Of a stretch of 64,000 nucleotides of DNA, positions 9,056 to 20,200 are shown piece after piece. The notes beneath the pieces were generated by a model that did not search any database, was not told where the DNA came from, and saw nothing but the letters and a program-made list of their open reading frames with translations. A program made the translations under genes and the position numbers. Positions within the stretch are counted from its first letter, which is position 1, and every line of letters starts with the position of its first letter. This stretch comes from Trichostrongylus colubriformis (Eukaryota; Nematoda; Chromadorea; Rhabditida; Trichostrongylidae): NCBI GenBank assembly GCA_963978905.1, contig OZ022256.1:7795501-7859500 (forward strand). The letters run 5' to 3'.

Positions 9056-12000
9056 ATGGTTGATGCTGTACAAGATGTCACCGCTTCAGACAAGGCAGGC
9101 GCCGAAGGAATGGAGGTAAGTTCTGTCAACCATTCGCAGTTGTGCGCCCATGATATTGTTTTTGAAAAAAATTGAAGCAGATGGGAGAGAGTTCGATCAT
9201 GATGTGCAGCTTTGGAGTATTCATCTACCTCAAATCTCTGTTTTAATGATCTCGATGAAGTTTCTCCTGTGAGTGGCCTAATTTAGGTCGAAACTGAGGT
9301 TACCGAAATAATGAAGGAGGTGCTCGATCATGTTTTGCTGTGGAATGACCCTTCAACAACAGAGGTGTCTTTGTCGTAATTTTTTTCATATGTTTTGCAG
9401 TGCTTCGGTTACTTATATCTAGCATTAAGGTGGATTTCTATTCATTAGACTATCGAAAAGCGCCGTCAATGGCCTCGGCTTCGTCAGCGAGTGGAAGCGA
9501 GTTTGGCGATTTAAGTGATAGTGAACTGCCTTTCGTAGAAAGCGATGATGATTCAGACAGGGAATTTGAGAAGTTCGTTTTACATTTTGATCCTGTCCTA
9601 GCATTTTGTAGCATCGTCTATGCTGGTAAACAATTTATACACTTTTCTATTAGGTTGGTGAAAAAGTCCTGGGACACTGAGAACTTTTCTTTCAAATTTT
9701 AAAAACTTTATTTCTTCGTCATTTCAAATCACAAAGTAATCACCTTCTGCCTCGATAACACTTTGCCATTTTTTGGGCAGATCACGAATACCTTTTCTCC
9801 AGAAGGAAGCTGGCTGTGAGTCGAAGAAGCGCGTCACCTCCGATTCAAGTTGAGCTTGATCATTAAATTCCTTATCTCTGAGATTTTGTTTGAGGGCCCT
9901 AAATAGGTGATAATCGGAAGGGGCAAGGTCGGGCGAATACGGAGGGTGAGGCAGTACTTCCCATCCAAGCTCCTCCAACTTTTCCCGAGACATTCTTGCA
10001 ACACGAGGGCGTGCGTTGTCATGAAGAAAGTAAACTTTGTTCCGTCCTGGCCGCTTTTGTTGCATTGCCTCGCTCAACTTCTGCAGCTGATTAGAGTAGA
10101 TGCTTGCGGTTACTGTGGTACCACTTTCGAGAAATTCGTGGTAGAGCATTCCTTGTGAGTCCCACCAACAGCACAGCATCACCCTTTTTTGATGGGTGTC
10201 TGTCTTCGATTAAGTCGGAGCCGCTTCTCCTTGGGGAAGCCACTGAGCTTTCCTGCTATGATTCGCGTAGAAGACTCAGGGTTCATCCCCTGTAACGACC
10301 CTTCCCAGAAAGTCCTTGATCCGGAATCGAACGAGGAGAAACTGAGCGATGCTCAAGCTCAATGGAAGCCATTAGTGCTCTTCAACTGGATCGATACTGC
10401 TTATATGGACCTCGGCAAAATTGATCGTTAATTCAGTGTTATCTACAATCGTGTGCCTATTGATCTATAACGTCGATCGGCCCACGGATCCTTTTTTCGA
10501 ATTTTACCTTTTTTTTAAACTTGGTGTCCCAGGACTTTTTCACCAACCTAATAATAGTGAGGGCGCGTGTATTTGCGTGCATATTGGCCTTTTTGGTCTT
10601 TGAATTCGAGAAAACATCGCGAAAAAGGGGGTTTAGCGATAGTATTGAACTTTCCTAGCTTGTAGAATATTCGAAGCAGTAAAGAGATGCACGTAGTAGT
10701 GGCTACAGCGCTTTTCATAGGATTTTCCTCGTATGCCCTTAGCCATTAGTGTATCATTTCCAGATTGCAAGCCTTATCGTGCGAGCTGCGTCTGAAGACA
10801 TTCAAAGAGGAACATCCCGATGATGTGCTGAAGCAGAAGAGGGTTAATGTAGAGAAAATAATAGATAAAAGCAACTTGGAGCATGAGTGAGTAGTTAGAG
10901 CAGAAGCTAACTAACATTGTGTACTATTCTGTGAATGTTTTCGTTGAAGCTTACTCACATGTTCTATAATTATTGTCAAATATCCATCGCTTTAGTTACG
11001 ATAACCTACCACCATTGGAAAATCTCACGATACACTGTGAAGAGTCTATACCACTAGAACCTGTGGGACATGTGACATCTATTGTTGACTGTTTAGGTAG
11101 GTTTTAACTTTCTCGCTACAATATTAGGTGTACCGAGATGCCTAATTTCGACTGATCGTTGAACAGAAAGAAATTGGTAAGAAGTCAACAATTCAGAAAG
11201 GACGGAGATACGGGCCAAAACCTGGAAAATATGACCGCCTCCTCCCCTATTTGATCCTCATTGGAGAAGGGTCTCAAGCCCACTACATCAGTGGAGGGGG
11301 AGGAGGTGAGCGATGACAGAGCCAAGTATGGGTATTTCCTCACCAGTCGCAGGCACTCTGCCGAAGGCACACGCAGAATCACGGCGAAGCCTAAAGGAAT
11401 CACGGAAAAATGACTTTGTTCCTTACAGTAAATTTATATTGTATTTGACTAATGATGGCCGCATGCAAGGATTCAAGCGAAAAAGTTGGAATCCGGCTAA
11501 GAGGAGCTCCTCAAAGTGGTGGCTGAGGGAGCGGGGCTCCCACAATGAGTGCTCGGCCAGTCGTCTGCCGCGGTCGGAGATGCATGGTGGGAATAGAAGG
11601 TTGCGTGAACAGTCTTACTCTTCGCTTCGGCAGCGGCGGACGGCGGGGCAGGAATTACCCTGAGGTCCCGCCCTCTCGGCCACCTTTTTGAGGAGCTGTA
11701 GCTTATCTGGATTCTCACTTTTTCATGTGAAACACCGCACACGGCTTTTATTACGCAAATACAACATAAACATATGAGTAACAGAGAAAACCATTTCTCC
11801 GTGCGCGATTTCTTCCAGGCTTTCGTCACATTTTAATATCCTCATCATCTCGTCATAGGAAGAATATGTCTTTAACCTCCTGTTTTATCCTTCTTATCCG
11901 CTCTTTGAATCACGCTAAGTGGCGAGCGGGGGAGCTCAAGGTAGCAGAGTTAGTGTTAATCTACGAAGAGGTCGTGAACTATGTGCTTTTCAGTTGTCAT

Positions 12001-15000
12001 CCAGTCTGATAGTGGCGTGGCATTGGATTTCGATTCTGTTTTGTTCGACAAGGTAACTGTTCCACTTCGAAATAGATCTTAGGAATTCTTAAGTTTCATC
12101 TTTTCTGTTTTCAGGACCGAAATTCCGTAGGAGTTGTTTATGATTTATTTGGTCCCGTGAGAAGTCCTTTTTACTCTGTGAGATTCAACACAAAGGAGGA
12201 GGTGAATGTTGTTCACCGTTTTAAGTTTAGAATTCCATGAGTTCGCAAGTTAAACTTTTGACATTCATGGAATGTCCAGGCTGCTGCAAAAATGAATGTC
12301 GGTATGCAAGTCTACTATGCCCCAACAGCCGAGCAATACACTAAAACCGTGATAGATAAGCAGGACACAAGGTAATTTCGGAGCACAATTTCATTTATAT
12401 TTATAAATCAGTTGGGCTATCGCACAGTATTGCGCGAAGAACACAACAGAGCTATGTAAGATTCCATACTGATCAGTCGATATCCATGTGGCAGAGTGCC
12501 ATATTGTGATAAGCGCAGTACTGGGCGCTAGCCCAACTAGTATCTCTACAAATACCTCTCATTATTCGGAACTCCACGTAGCTCAGCAGTCGAAACATCC
12601 CGTTACTACTGATATCGGAGCACAAAATATATTCACTTGCTGAGCATTCAATGCTTAAAGGCACATTCCAGGATTAGGAAAACATCGTAGTCCTTTCTCA
12701 TGACCTAATAGTTCCCCAAGCGGGCGGGAAGGCTATGCACACATCGAAGCGCGATGGTGAGTCATCGCAGCGCGCGGAGCTCTTGAAGCGAGCTCGGCCG
12801 CACCCTGGAGCTCGGGCGCGCCCGTTTCAGACGTGATTGTTGGCAATGACGGTGGCAATGATGGCAACAAGTGGCAAATGAGGCCTACGATTTGTGTGAT
12901 AATATAAGATAAGGAAGAGATGCCAATGATAAAGGAGATGTTGACATGAGGAAACAGGTGATATCCCAGAGTTCCTCATGATTCCATTCAGCGAGAACTG
13001 ATTCAAAGGCTCGTTTTCATGCCGTAATCACGTCCAGGCCCAGATGACAGAAGACCTTATATTTGCCCTTTCCGGGGACTCTTTCCGGACTTTTCTTTGT
13101 TGGCGTACTCCTCAGCATCTCTGATTTCACAGTTTAGCGCTTTAACCCACTCAGGTAATCCTGGAATGTGCCTTTAAGCTATTGGGTGTCGATAATCGAA
13201 TCACTTCTGCTACATATTGCACCGCTGAAGAAGGGCATCATTTTCCGGTGGTTCAAATGATTCAGCGGTCGATAGCTCTTGTTACAATGGTCAGTGTAAA
13301 TGGATCAGGAATGAAATATGTTTAACCTGTAAATCACCTTGGTTGTAGTGGTCTCTGTTGGAATTCCAGATAGTTTAGGGATCGATAGAGTTGTGTTCGA
13401 CTGCATCGATTGGTAGCAATTTGTCCCTTCGCTAAGCATCTTATTCCTACGGAATGGGTAGCTTATCACTGCTTATCGTTTTTCTAAACTCGCGCTGCTG
13501 TTTGAAATTGCACGTAGTCTAGCCGTCAAAACCAGTATTGTTGCTGGTATCGCATGAGGAAATGAATCACTTGCTTACTATCACAAATATAGCGTATCTT
13601 GATCATCTCGTGGTACTGGGATCAAAATCCCGCATCAACGCCCGCCCAAGTCAACCAGCCTGCCATCCCGCCGGGGTCGGTAAATTGGTACCAGATTTGT
13701 CTGGGAGGATAAAAGCACTGACTTGAACATCGGCTGACCCCTGCAATTCATGGCATAAGCCACATCACATTCGCCAGCCACCACGATTCTGAATGGAACT
13801 AGAATGTGAGGCGCATCCCAGAAAGGGATTTATAATCGCCAAAAATTTTGTCCTTTTATCTCCATCAAATTAAAACGGAACAGCGAAAGACTCGCACCAT
13901 CATCTGGAACGCTAGGCACTTCAGCGGTCGACACATCGACAACCCGTATCAGAGTGAACAAATCGTGTTCACCCAATAGCGCTGAGCATCAGACGCTTTT
14001 ACTTTAGCATATAGTAGAATAAGCGATGTACTGGATTTTATCCAATCCAATTCCTAATGACTTTAAGTCATCATTAAGGTCCCTTCACCCTACAATACCA
14101 ATACCCCTTAAAATACCAAAGAGTGTCACCGCTAAAAGACTAACATGACAGGCGAAACGAATTTGGTGACATAATCCTTTTGATGCTCCTTATCGAATCG
14201 TATCACCCGTTATCAATTTGGATCACCCACTATGAATGTTCCCGTCCCATCATGCCAGACACCCGTGAGTGTCAGCGCTCTGAGATCGACGCGATAGGTG
14301 AAACAGATTTGGTGACATTTGGTTTTGACGGTCTTTATCGATTATTATCAACCGTTATCAGTTTGGATCTCCCACCATCAGTGTCCCCGTCCCACCCCTT
14401 AGAGGCAGTATTAGGGGAAAGTCGGACGAAAAGTAAAAGAAGTAGTGCATATGAGTGTTGAGATGCCTAGTGACAGGACAGTGGAGAAAAAACGGATGGA
14501 AATGGCCAAAAACCCGAGAACTATGACCCCCCTTCTCACCGTTGGTTCTAGGCGCGGGCGACCTTCCGGTCAAGAGGCGGGTAATCTGATCTAGTTTTTC
14601 ATTGGCATGTTGCCAAGCAAACACACGGGAGTGTTTGGAAATACGACAGCATCTACTTTTTGGAGTGAGCTTTAAGTTAAAACTGCGAAAGCAACCCGCA
14701 AAACCTTCGACCTTGCCGCCTCTCCTTGGCTGCTTCCACCCTCGTCAATCGGGAATCACGTCATCCGGAGGATCGTCTTATCAAGAGGCGGGACAGAGGG
14801 ACGGTTGCGACGTGTTGCGGCGTTTCTATAGCTCGGAGGGACGCTTTTTCACCGGGATTTCGCCACAGGTGGCCTTCTTAGGCCCAGGACTACCATGTGA
14901 GGGACTTCTTATAGGGATTTCTCCATTACCACATTACCCCTAATGCTGTCTTTAAAACACCTGTGAGGGTCGACGCTCTACGATCGACGCGGAAGGTGGA

Positions 15001-15911
15001 ACGAATCTGATGACTTTTGCCTATTGAGTTTCCTTATCGTCCCTTATAAACTGCTATCGCTTTCCATCCACCACCGCTAAGGCCTTTTTACCACTCCTTA
15101 TATCACTTGTAAAATTCGGGATCGCACCTTTGTTGCGGCGCGATGTATGAATTTCCGGTCAAACAGATACACACGCACACACACCAACAGACACAATTAA
15201 CCGATTATATAAAGTAGGATCTTCTAGATTTCGTAGTCCTCTGACCTCTTGTAGTGGTTATTTGAGGTAGTCACACCCCTTATATTCTGAATTCAGCAGC
15301 AACGTAATACCTGATGATGTTTCGTCCGAAGACGAGCCTGTATTCAGTGATGATGAGAAGGAAAGGGAATATCGTAAACAAAAAGCGGCAGCGGGAAAGC
15401 GTCCAGGTTCTTATTTTTCTTAAACTTTTGTGAGTCTATTTGTGAATCCCATTATAGAAGACAATCAAAACCGAGGACAAAGTCGAAAAAGACGTGTTCA
15501 ATTTTCTGATTCGCCTTGTGCTGAAAACGGAGGAGGTGTACTGATTTTCATTTGCGGTATTGTCCGACGCATTTTACTATTGGAAACAATGTCTCTGCAG
15601 GAAGAGGCGTACATCGTGGGCGAGGTTCCGGACGTGGAAGTTCTTGGAATTGGCACAGCGAACGCGGTGGTCGTGGAAGGTTGGTTGTCTGTTTTTGGAT
15701 GGGTATTTGATTAGGGTGGATAAGGTGCCTAACTCATTCTTGTAGGCTTTAAAGATCTTTTTTAAGCAGCAGAGGTCAAGGCTCATCTCGAGGACGAGGA
15801 CGCGGAATGGGCACAGCGCCTACTCAGACCTCGGAAACGAACAGGAGTAATCCCTATGCAGAGTATGGATGTTTTGGTCCCTCACCATTTGTGGATACTA
15901 GGCAACTTTAA
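9056..15911 (+). CDS. naf-1: NAF1, H/ACA ribonucleoprotein assembly factor
   Basis: Nuclear assembly factor that holds dyskerin/NOP10/NHP2 before GAR1 replaces it, needed for H/ACA snoRNA and telomerase RNA biogenesis. Exons: 9056-9115, 9287-9364, 9449-9572, 10764-10886, 10996-11096, 11994-12052, 12115-12201, 12280-12371, 15297-15406, 15458-15535, 15601-15679, 15777-15911 (or 15780, a NAGNAG acceptor). Landmarks: acidic stretch SDSELPFVESDDDSD, then DNLPPLENLTIHCEES, GHVTSIVDCL, ALDFDSVLFDK, VGVVYDLFGPVRSPFYSVRF and MNVGMQVYYAP (the Gar1/Naf1 beta-barrel core). Next come VFSDDEKEREYRKQK, RKRRVQFSDSP, and an RGG-rich tail with GRGVHRGRGSGRGSS and SRGRGRGMG. Exon 2 to exon 3 does not join in frame, so exons 1-2 or the junction are uncertain; translation could instead begin at the ATG at 9470. 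A mariner copy lies in intron 3, and intron 8 (2.9 kb) is packed with repeats. Confidence 0.88.
9650..10551 (-). mobile_element. mariner transposon (D34D), internally deleted
   Basis: 902 bp element with near-perfect terminal inverted repeats of about 28 bp (ttaggttggtgaaaaagtcc and its complement), flanked by TA at 9648-9649 and 10552-10553. The minus-strand remnant 9724-10182 encodes the C-terminal part of a mariner transposase: LHDNARP, then PPYSPDLAPSDYHLF, with exactly 34 residues between the two aspartates. Upstream, around 10310, the first catalytic block VTGDEP is visible but is followed by a stop, and another stop precedes the open part. Full mariners are about 1.3 kb, so the N-terminal DNA-binding half is deleted. 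Non-autonomous. It sits in naf-1 intron 3, in reverse orientation. Confidence 0.93.
9724..10182 (-). pseudogene. mariner transposase C-terminal remnant
   Basis: 152-codon frame containing the second and third catalytic aspartates (D34D spacing) and the family ending WQSVIEAEGDYFV. The N-terminal helix-turn-helix half is absent and upstream stops separate it from the first aspartate block. It could not encode an active transposase. Confidence 0.92.
11440..11810. mobile_element. MITE family E copy (palindromic)
   Basis: Left arm gaatccggctaagaggagct ... gtggtggctgagggagcggg mirrors the right arm cccgccctctcggccacctt ... gaggagctgtagcttatctg. A right flank acaacataaacatatgagta is shared with copies near 27280, 43080 and 60280. 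It sits in naf-1 intron 5. Confidence 0.7.
12659..13173. mobile_element. TTAA-flanked non-autonomous DNA element
   Basis: Begins AGGCACATTCCAGGATTA and ends with the complementary TAATCCTGGAATGTGCCT, flanked on both sides by TTAA (12655-12658 and 13174-13177). TTAA duplication is typical of piggyBac-type insertion, although a TA-duplicating mariner-type MITE cannot be excluded. There is no coding capacity. It lies in naf-1 intron 8 and has split an older repeat whose motif cttgctgagcattc recurs near 13560. Confidence 0.75.
13595..13860 (+). mobile_element. tRNA-like SINE, 5'-truncated
   Basis: Starts at the B-box-like segment (ggtactgggatcaaaatccc), then follows the 5745-6045 copy to its 3' end (cgcatcccagaaagggattt). 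The A box is missing. In naf-1 intron 8. Confidence 0.72.
14030..15125 (+). repeat. three tandem diverged units (~175 bp) split by a MITE
   Basis: Units begin near 14110, 14265 and 14960. Each contains a gagtgtcagcgctctgagat-like start, gaaac-gatttggtgac and a cttatcg ... cccac-atca-tgt end. The third is separated from the second by MITE family H. In naf-1 intron 8. Confidence 0.6.
14405..14950. mobile_element. MITE family H copy
   Basis: Terminal inverted repeats around gaggcagtattagggg and ttacccctaatgctgtcttt. Internal markers are aaaagaagtagtgcat, aaaacggatggaaatggcca and gggatttcgccaca. A sister copy in the same orientation lies at 35262-35800. Confidence 0.72.
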
Positions 15912-17209
15912 TTTCGAACAATGCTGGCTGATGTATACCAGACATCTGTAAACAGTAAAGGAAACTAATACTCAGATCGATTACGTTTTTCTTTTCATTG
16001 GAAGTTGGTGAGCATCAGATACAGAACTATAGCTCTCACCCAAATTATCACTTTTATTGATCCTCGCCCCATTTGTTAATATTGATAGGCCTCTAGGATC
16101 AGGGGACCGTTGTTTATTTTGTTGTTATTCCTTTATTCTTTTTGAAGAAGATCAGACTTTGTTTGCTTATTTTCGTTGTTGCTTTGTTATGTTGTGTACA
16201 GTTGTTTTCTGTAGCTATGTTCAAACATATGCGTTTTACAATGAACCACTTTATCGTGCTCGAATTTCTAGTTATAGCATAAGTATATTCTCTTTGAAAA
16301 CAGCTGTCGTAGCAAAAGGATATGTTTTGTGTGCGAGTTTGGCTCCTGTAAAAATTAAAGATGAGTATAAGAGCAGTGAAAGACTGTACCGTCAGGGACG
16401 TGTATGCGGCATTAGCAAGTAGAGCGTATGTACCCCGGCTTCGGTCTCCTACAGATGAGATAGTATTCAGATGAAGAAAGTGGATGCATGCAGAGAAGCC
16501 CTGCCGGCGCAAAATATAAACGCGGCCTTACCGAACATTCCCCACTTTTTCACACCAGAATACTACTATCAGATTATGGACGTTTGACAGCGATCATCAG
16601 GTATAATGGCAAACGACCAGTCTGTATGGTAGTAGATTTATGGAAACTTACTAGTAAGAGGTTTTTTGGATAAGGCGGATTCTGAAATTGACAAAGCTGT
16701 GTTGATGTCTTCACGCGGACCTTCCCATTCATAACGATCGAGAAATGAGCCTTGTACACGTTTCAGCCCAGACATGCACTAAATAAATGATGGTAGTGTT
16801 GGAAAGCTATTTTATGTATATCGTATTGTCTGCTTTTTGGCTGGATTCGTGAAGAGTAGGGGATCAATTAGTGTAACCGTCGGTTCGAAAAAGAGTTCAG
16901 AAGTTAGGTAACTCCACGTAGAGTCCAGTGTTAAGTCTAGGGTCAGCCATAGTTCGAGGTTTCCTCGAAGAGGAGCCGTATTAACGAGTGGTCGTAATCA
17001 CCGGGTAGAGGTCCTGAGTAAGTTGAAAGAGGAGGGTGATTGTATTCCGAAAACATGGGTAGAATGATAGTAAACATGGGAAATGCAGACTTTAGCCTGA
17101 TTTCTGTCAATTTTCAGGAATTCCTGGATTGGCACGCTGTTGTACTGAAGCTTCTTCAGGAGGTCGAAGTCGAGCCTAGTGTCCACATCCTTTGACATTA
17201 TGCCTGACT
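15912..17209. other. naf-1 / kinase 3'-3' spacer
   Basis: No gene seen. It contains the naf-1 3' UTR, an AATAAA at about 16785, and a MITE-C end fragment near 16485-16535 (ctgccggcgcaaaatataaa). The convergent kinase gene ends at 17210. Confidence 0.5.
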
Positions 17210-20200
17210 CTAGTCAGAACAGACACGGTGTAAATCTCCGTCACTGACTTCACTGAATAATCCATGATAATCTGGCCGATCTTCGTACTTCAAGGTTTCC
17301 AAGTATTCGCGGATCTTGTAAAATTCATCTGGGCAAGTCTGAAACGGAAATGTACGGCGGTCGGGTACCATATTTGGTAATGTGATCGTTTACATACTCG
17401 TATTAATTCCTTGGGTGTGACCTTTTCTTTTTGAGCAAGGATAGTTTTTTCATCGTTTATACGATTCCATGGTAGTCCGATATGAAGTTCTATGAGCATA
17501 TGAAGCCATGACCATAGGTCATCAACTCTACCCTATAGAATGGTATTTCCTTCATATTTTCAATTCATCAAGAGAAAATATGAAGGAATTTGCCGCACCT
17601 GTTCCTTTCTGTAGTGGGTATTCAAGCTACAATATCTTGGAGTGCCTCGGAAAAGCTGCTCACCTTCACGAGGCTTCCGTATAGCAAGCTTACCGTTTTC
17701 GTCTTTAGCGACAAATGAACGTGCCATACCTGAAGACTTCCCAACAAGTATTAGCTTTATAGTTTCGTGCCAATCAAGGCCATTGAACTCTACGTAAGAC
17801 CGCCTTCATACTCTGCGGTGACGGCGACAGGGCGTGGCTGCGTCGTCTGTGCATCTCCGCTCATGCCACACTGTCTCGCTGCTTTTAAAAGCAGCCACGT
17901 CCTGCCGTCGGCGCCACTCCACAAGGAATGAAGGCGGCCCAAGAGCTATTAGCACTGCCTACTCTCCACGTACAGTACTTGTTCCTATGCCTTCCTGGTT
18001 CAATTTTGAAAGAAAACTTTCCTTTCTGATTCAATTTTGAATGAAAACTATGTCAACCAATTTTCAGCGACAAAATTTGCTAAGTTGATCAGAAACCTTG
18101 ATATCTCGATTTTGTTAACAAAAAACCGAAATCTCCTCTTTAAAAGAAACGATTTGGTATTGCGGATACCGAAGTCAATTAGATAGATCATTCTTGTATC
18201 TCGTCCATACTTTCCTATCATACAATTTCCTGGCTTAATATCGCGATGAACATAGCCAATCTCATGAACCTACAATAAGAGGGAATCATCTGACAAGTAT
18301 AAGGCGTTGACCTGAACTTCTTTTTTCTACTTATTATTTTGACACGGACGTGCTGGTGTGTCTCATCTACAGTATTAGGGCGTTTCTTGCTTTTCGTGCT
18401 TTGTGTTAACATTCCTCGTGCGCGAGGGTTTTTGTGGTGCCATCGTGATGGGGGGGGGGGCATTTCACTAGGACGCTATTTTTACGTAAGCATAGAGTAG
18501 GATGGCACCTTCTTCTTTTCTCCGCTAAGGCTGAGGCAAAAATATACTCTTGAGTGTGCAGATTTACCTCTAGAAGATCCTTCCGAGATGCTCAAATACT
18601 GATGTGTTATTTTTGAAGGATGCCTCCCTCATTGCGACAGCACTATTTTTATTTGGTCTTCTTTGGAGCAATCTGTTTAGTGCGGGTGTGTACCCTTATC
18701 AGGATGACGCATTGCGGCATGCCATAAGCGAAACAATGCAAACGAGCTAAAGGCGCCATGTGGTTGGGTCCCGAAGCGATTACAGGTCAACTGGGATCGC
18801 GCCCCTAGCGTTACCGTGTAATCGTTCTAAGACCCAACCATCGCGACGCGCATAGCTGCGTCGCACGCTGCTCGTCTTCGTGCTAGATCCTGACATAAGG
18901 GTGCACCCGTTTAGTGCCATATCTCCCACACCCTTATTTTGCTAGAGAACGTGAGCGACACAACTACTCCGGCGAGCGAAAGATGTGCCTTCAACTCAGA
19001 CGGAGCCACTTGCATATAGTCGACCCTTATGCATATAGATGGAACATGTATGCAGCGTACTAGACGAAGTACCTGTTTAATAGCATAAAGAGTGCTTATG
19101 GCAAGGCGTAATGTAGTGCTTTCTGAGAAAGGTTTGCCGGCTTGACGTTTCAGTGACATGAGATCTTTTCCACACAATGTCATAACCATAAAACTGAAAA
19201 AGTATCATGTGTCTCGAAGGAAAAGTCATCTAATCGACACATTCATAGACACGAAGGGGTAAATTTGGCAGACTGTGGAATATGAGTAGGGATGTTTAGC
19301 AATGTAACAGTAGAGAAAGAACGAGACAAAACAGAAAAACCCACTCGAGAAATAGGCACCCAAAAACGCCCTTTCTCTGTCGCACCCCTCTGCGTCACTA
19401 GCCGAGGTAGACTGCAAAAGGGCGGAAAGCTGAACCAGCAGGCCGCGCACATTGTTCCGCCTTCTTCGGCAACTCGCCCGACAAGAGGAATGCAGGGTGA
19501 CATCCCGTGCTGCAGGGTCTTGATAGGATCCAGGCCACGTTTTTTCAATGCGAGTTTCACCACACATCATCTCTTTTGAAGTGCAAAGTTTGTTTCCGGA
19601 GATTCTCAGTTTTCCCTTACCCCTCCCAGCGCTCGGCGGGAGCCGGCAGCAGAGCGTGGCCTCACGCCCTGCCAGCGCTGAGTATGAACGCGGCCTCACA
19701 ATGGGACCAGCAAGAAAATCAACGTAGTTCGCGTGGCGTGGTTCTTATATTTAGTTGAACAGTCCTAGCGCACACCCTGTATCTCGGAATAGGTAACAAG
19801 CGATGATAGTAGCATGGCTGTGCATGGGTAACCCATCGATAACCATGTTTACAATGCAGTTCTTGACGCGTCAAATAGCTGCAGACATGCTCCCCCCACC
19901 CAGAGGTACACTGGCATACAACCTCCGAGTGTGGTTGAAAATTCGCGTGGCCGCGTTTGGTTCGGCGCCATACTGGATGACTCCTGAAGCCATTACGCCT
20001 AGAATAAGGCTCAGGGCACCGTCATCGCTTCACAACTCACCCAGTACGGCGATCATACCCAGCACCATCGCGTCGCATGCCGGACGCTTCGACGCGAATT
20101 TGCTGTCCTAATAGAACACAGCCGTTTTTTTCCAACAACGCACATGATAAGTGTTCCATAGTACATACAAAACAGAACAAATTTACTTGTATTTTTGTCT

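Noticed and set aside
9400..9702. Single 100-codon plus-strand frame as a separate gene
   Set aside because: Its middle is naf-1 exon 3, and the end reads through the donor into the mariner.
14030..15125. CRISPR-like array
   Set aside because: The repeats are long, few, diverged and intronic in a eukaryotic gene.
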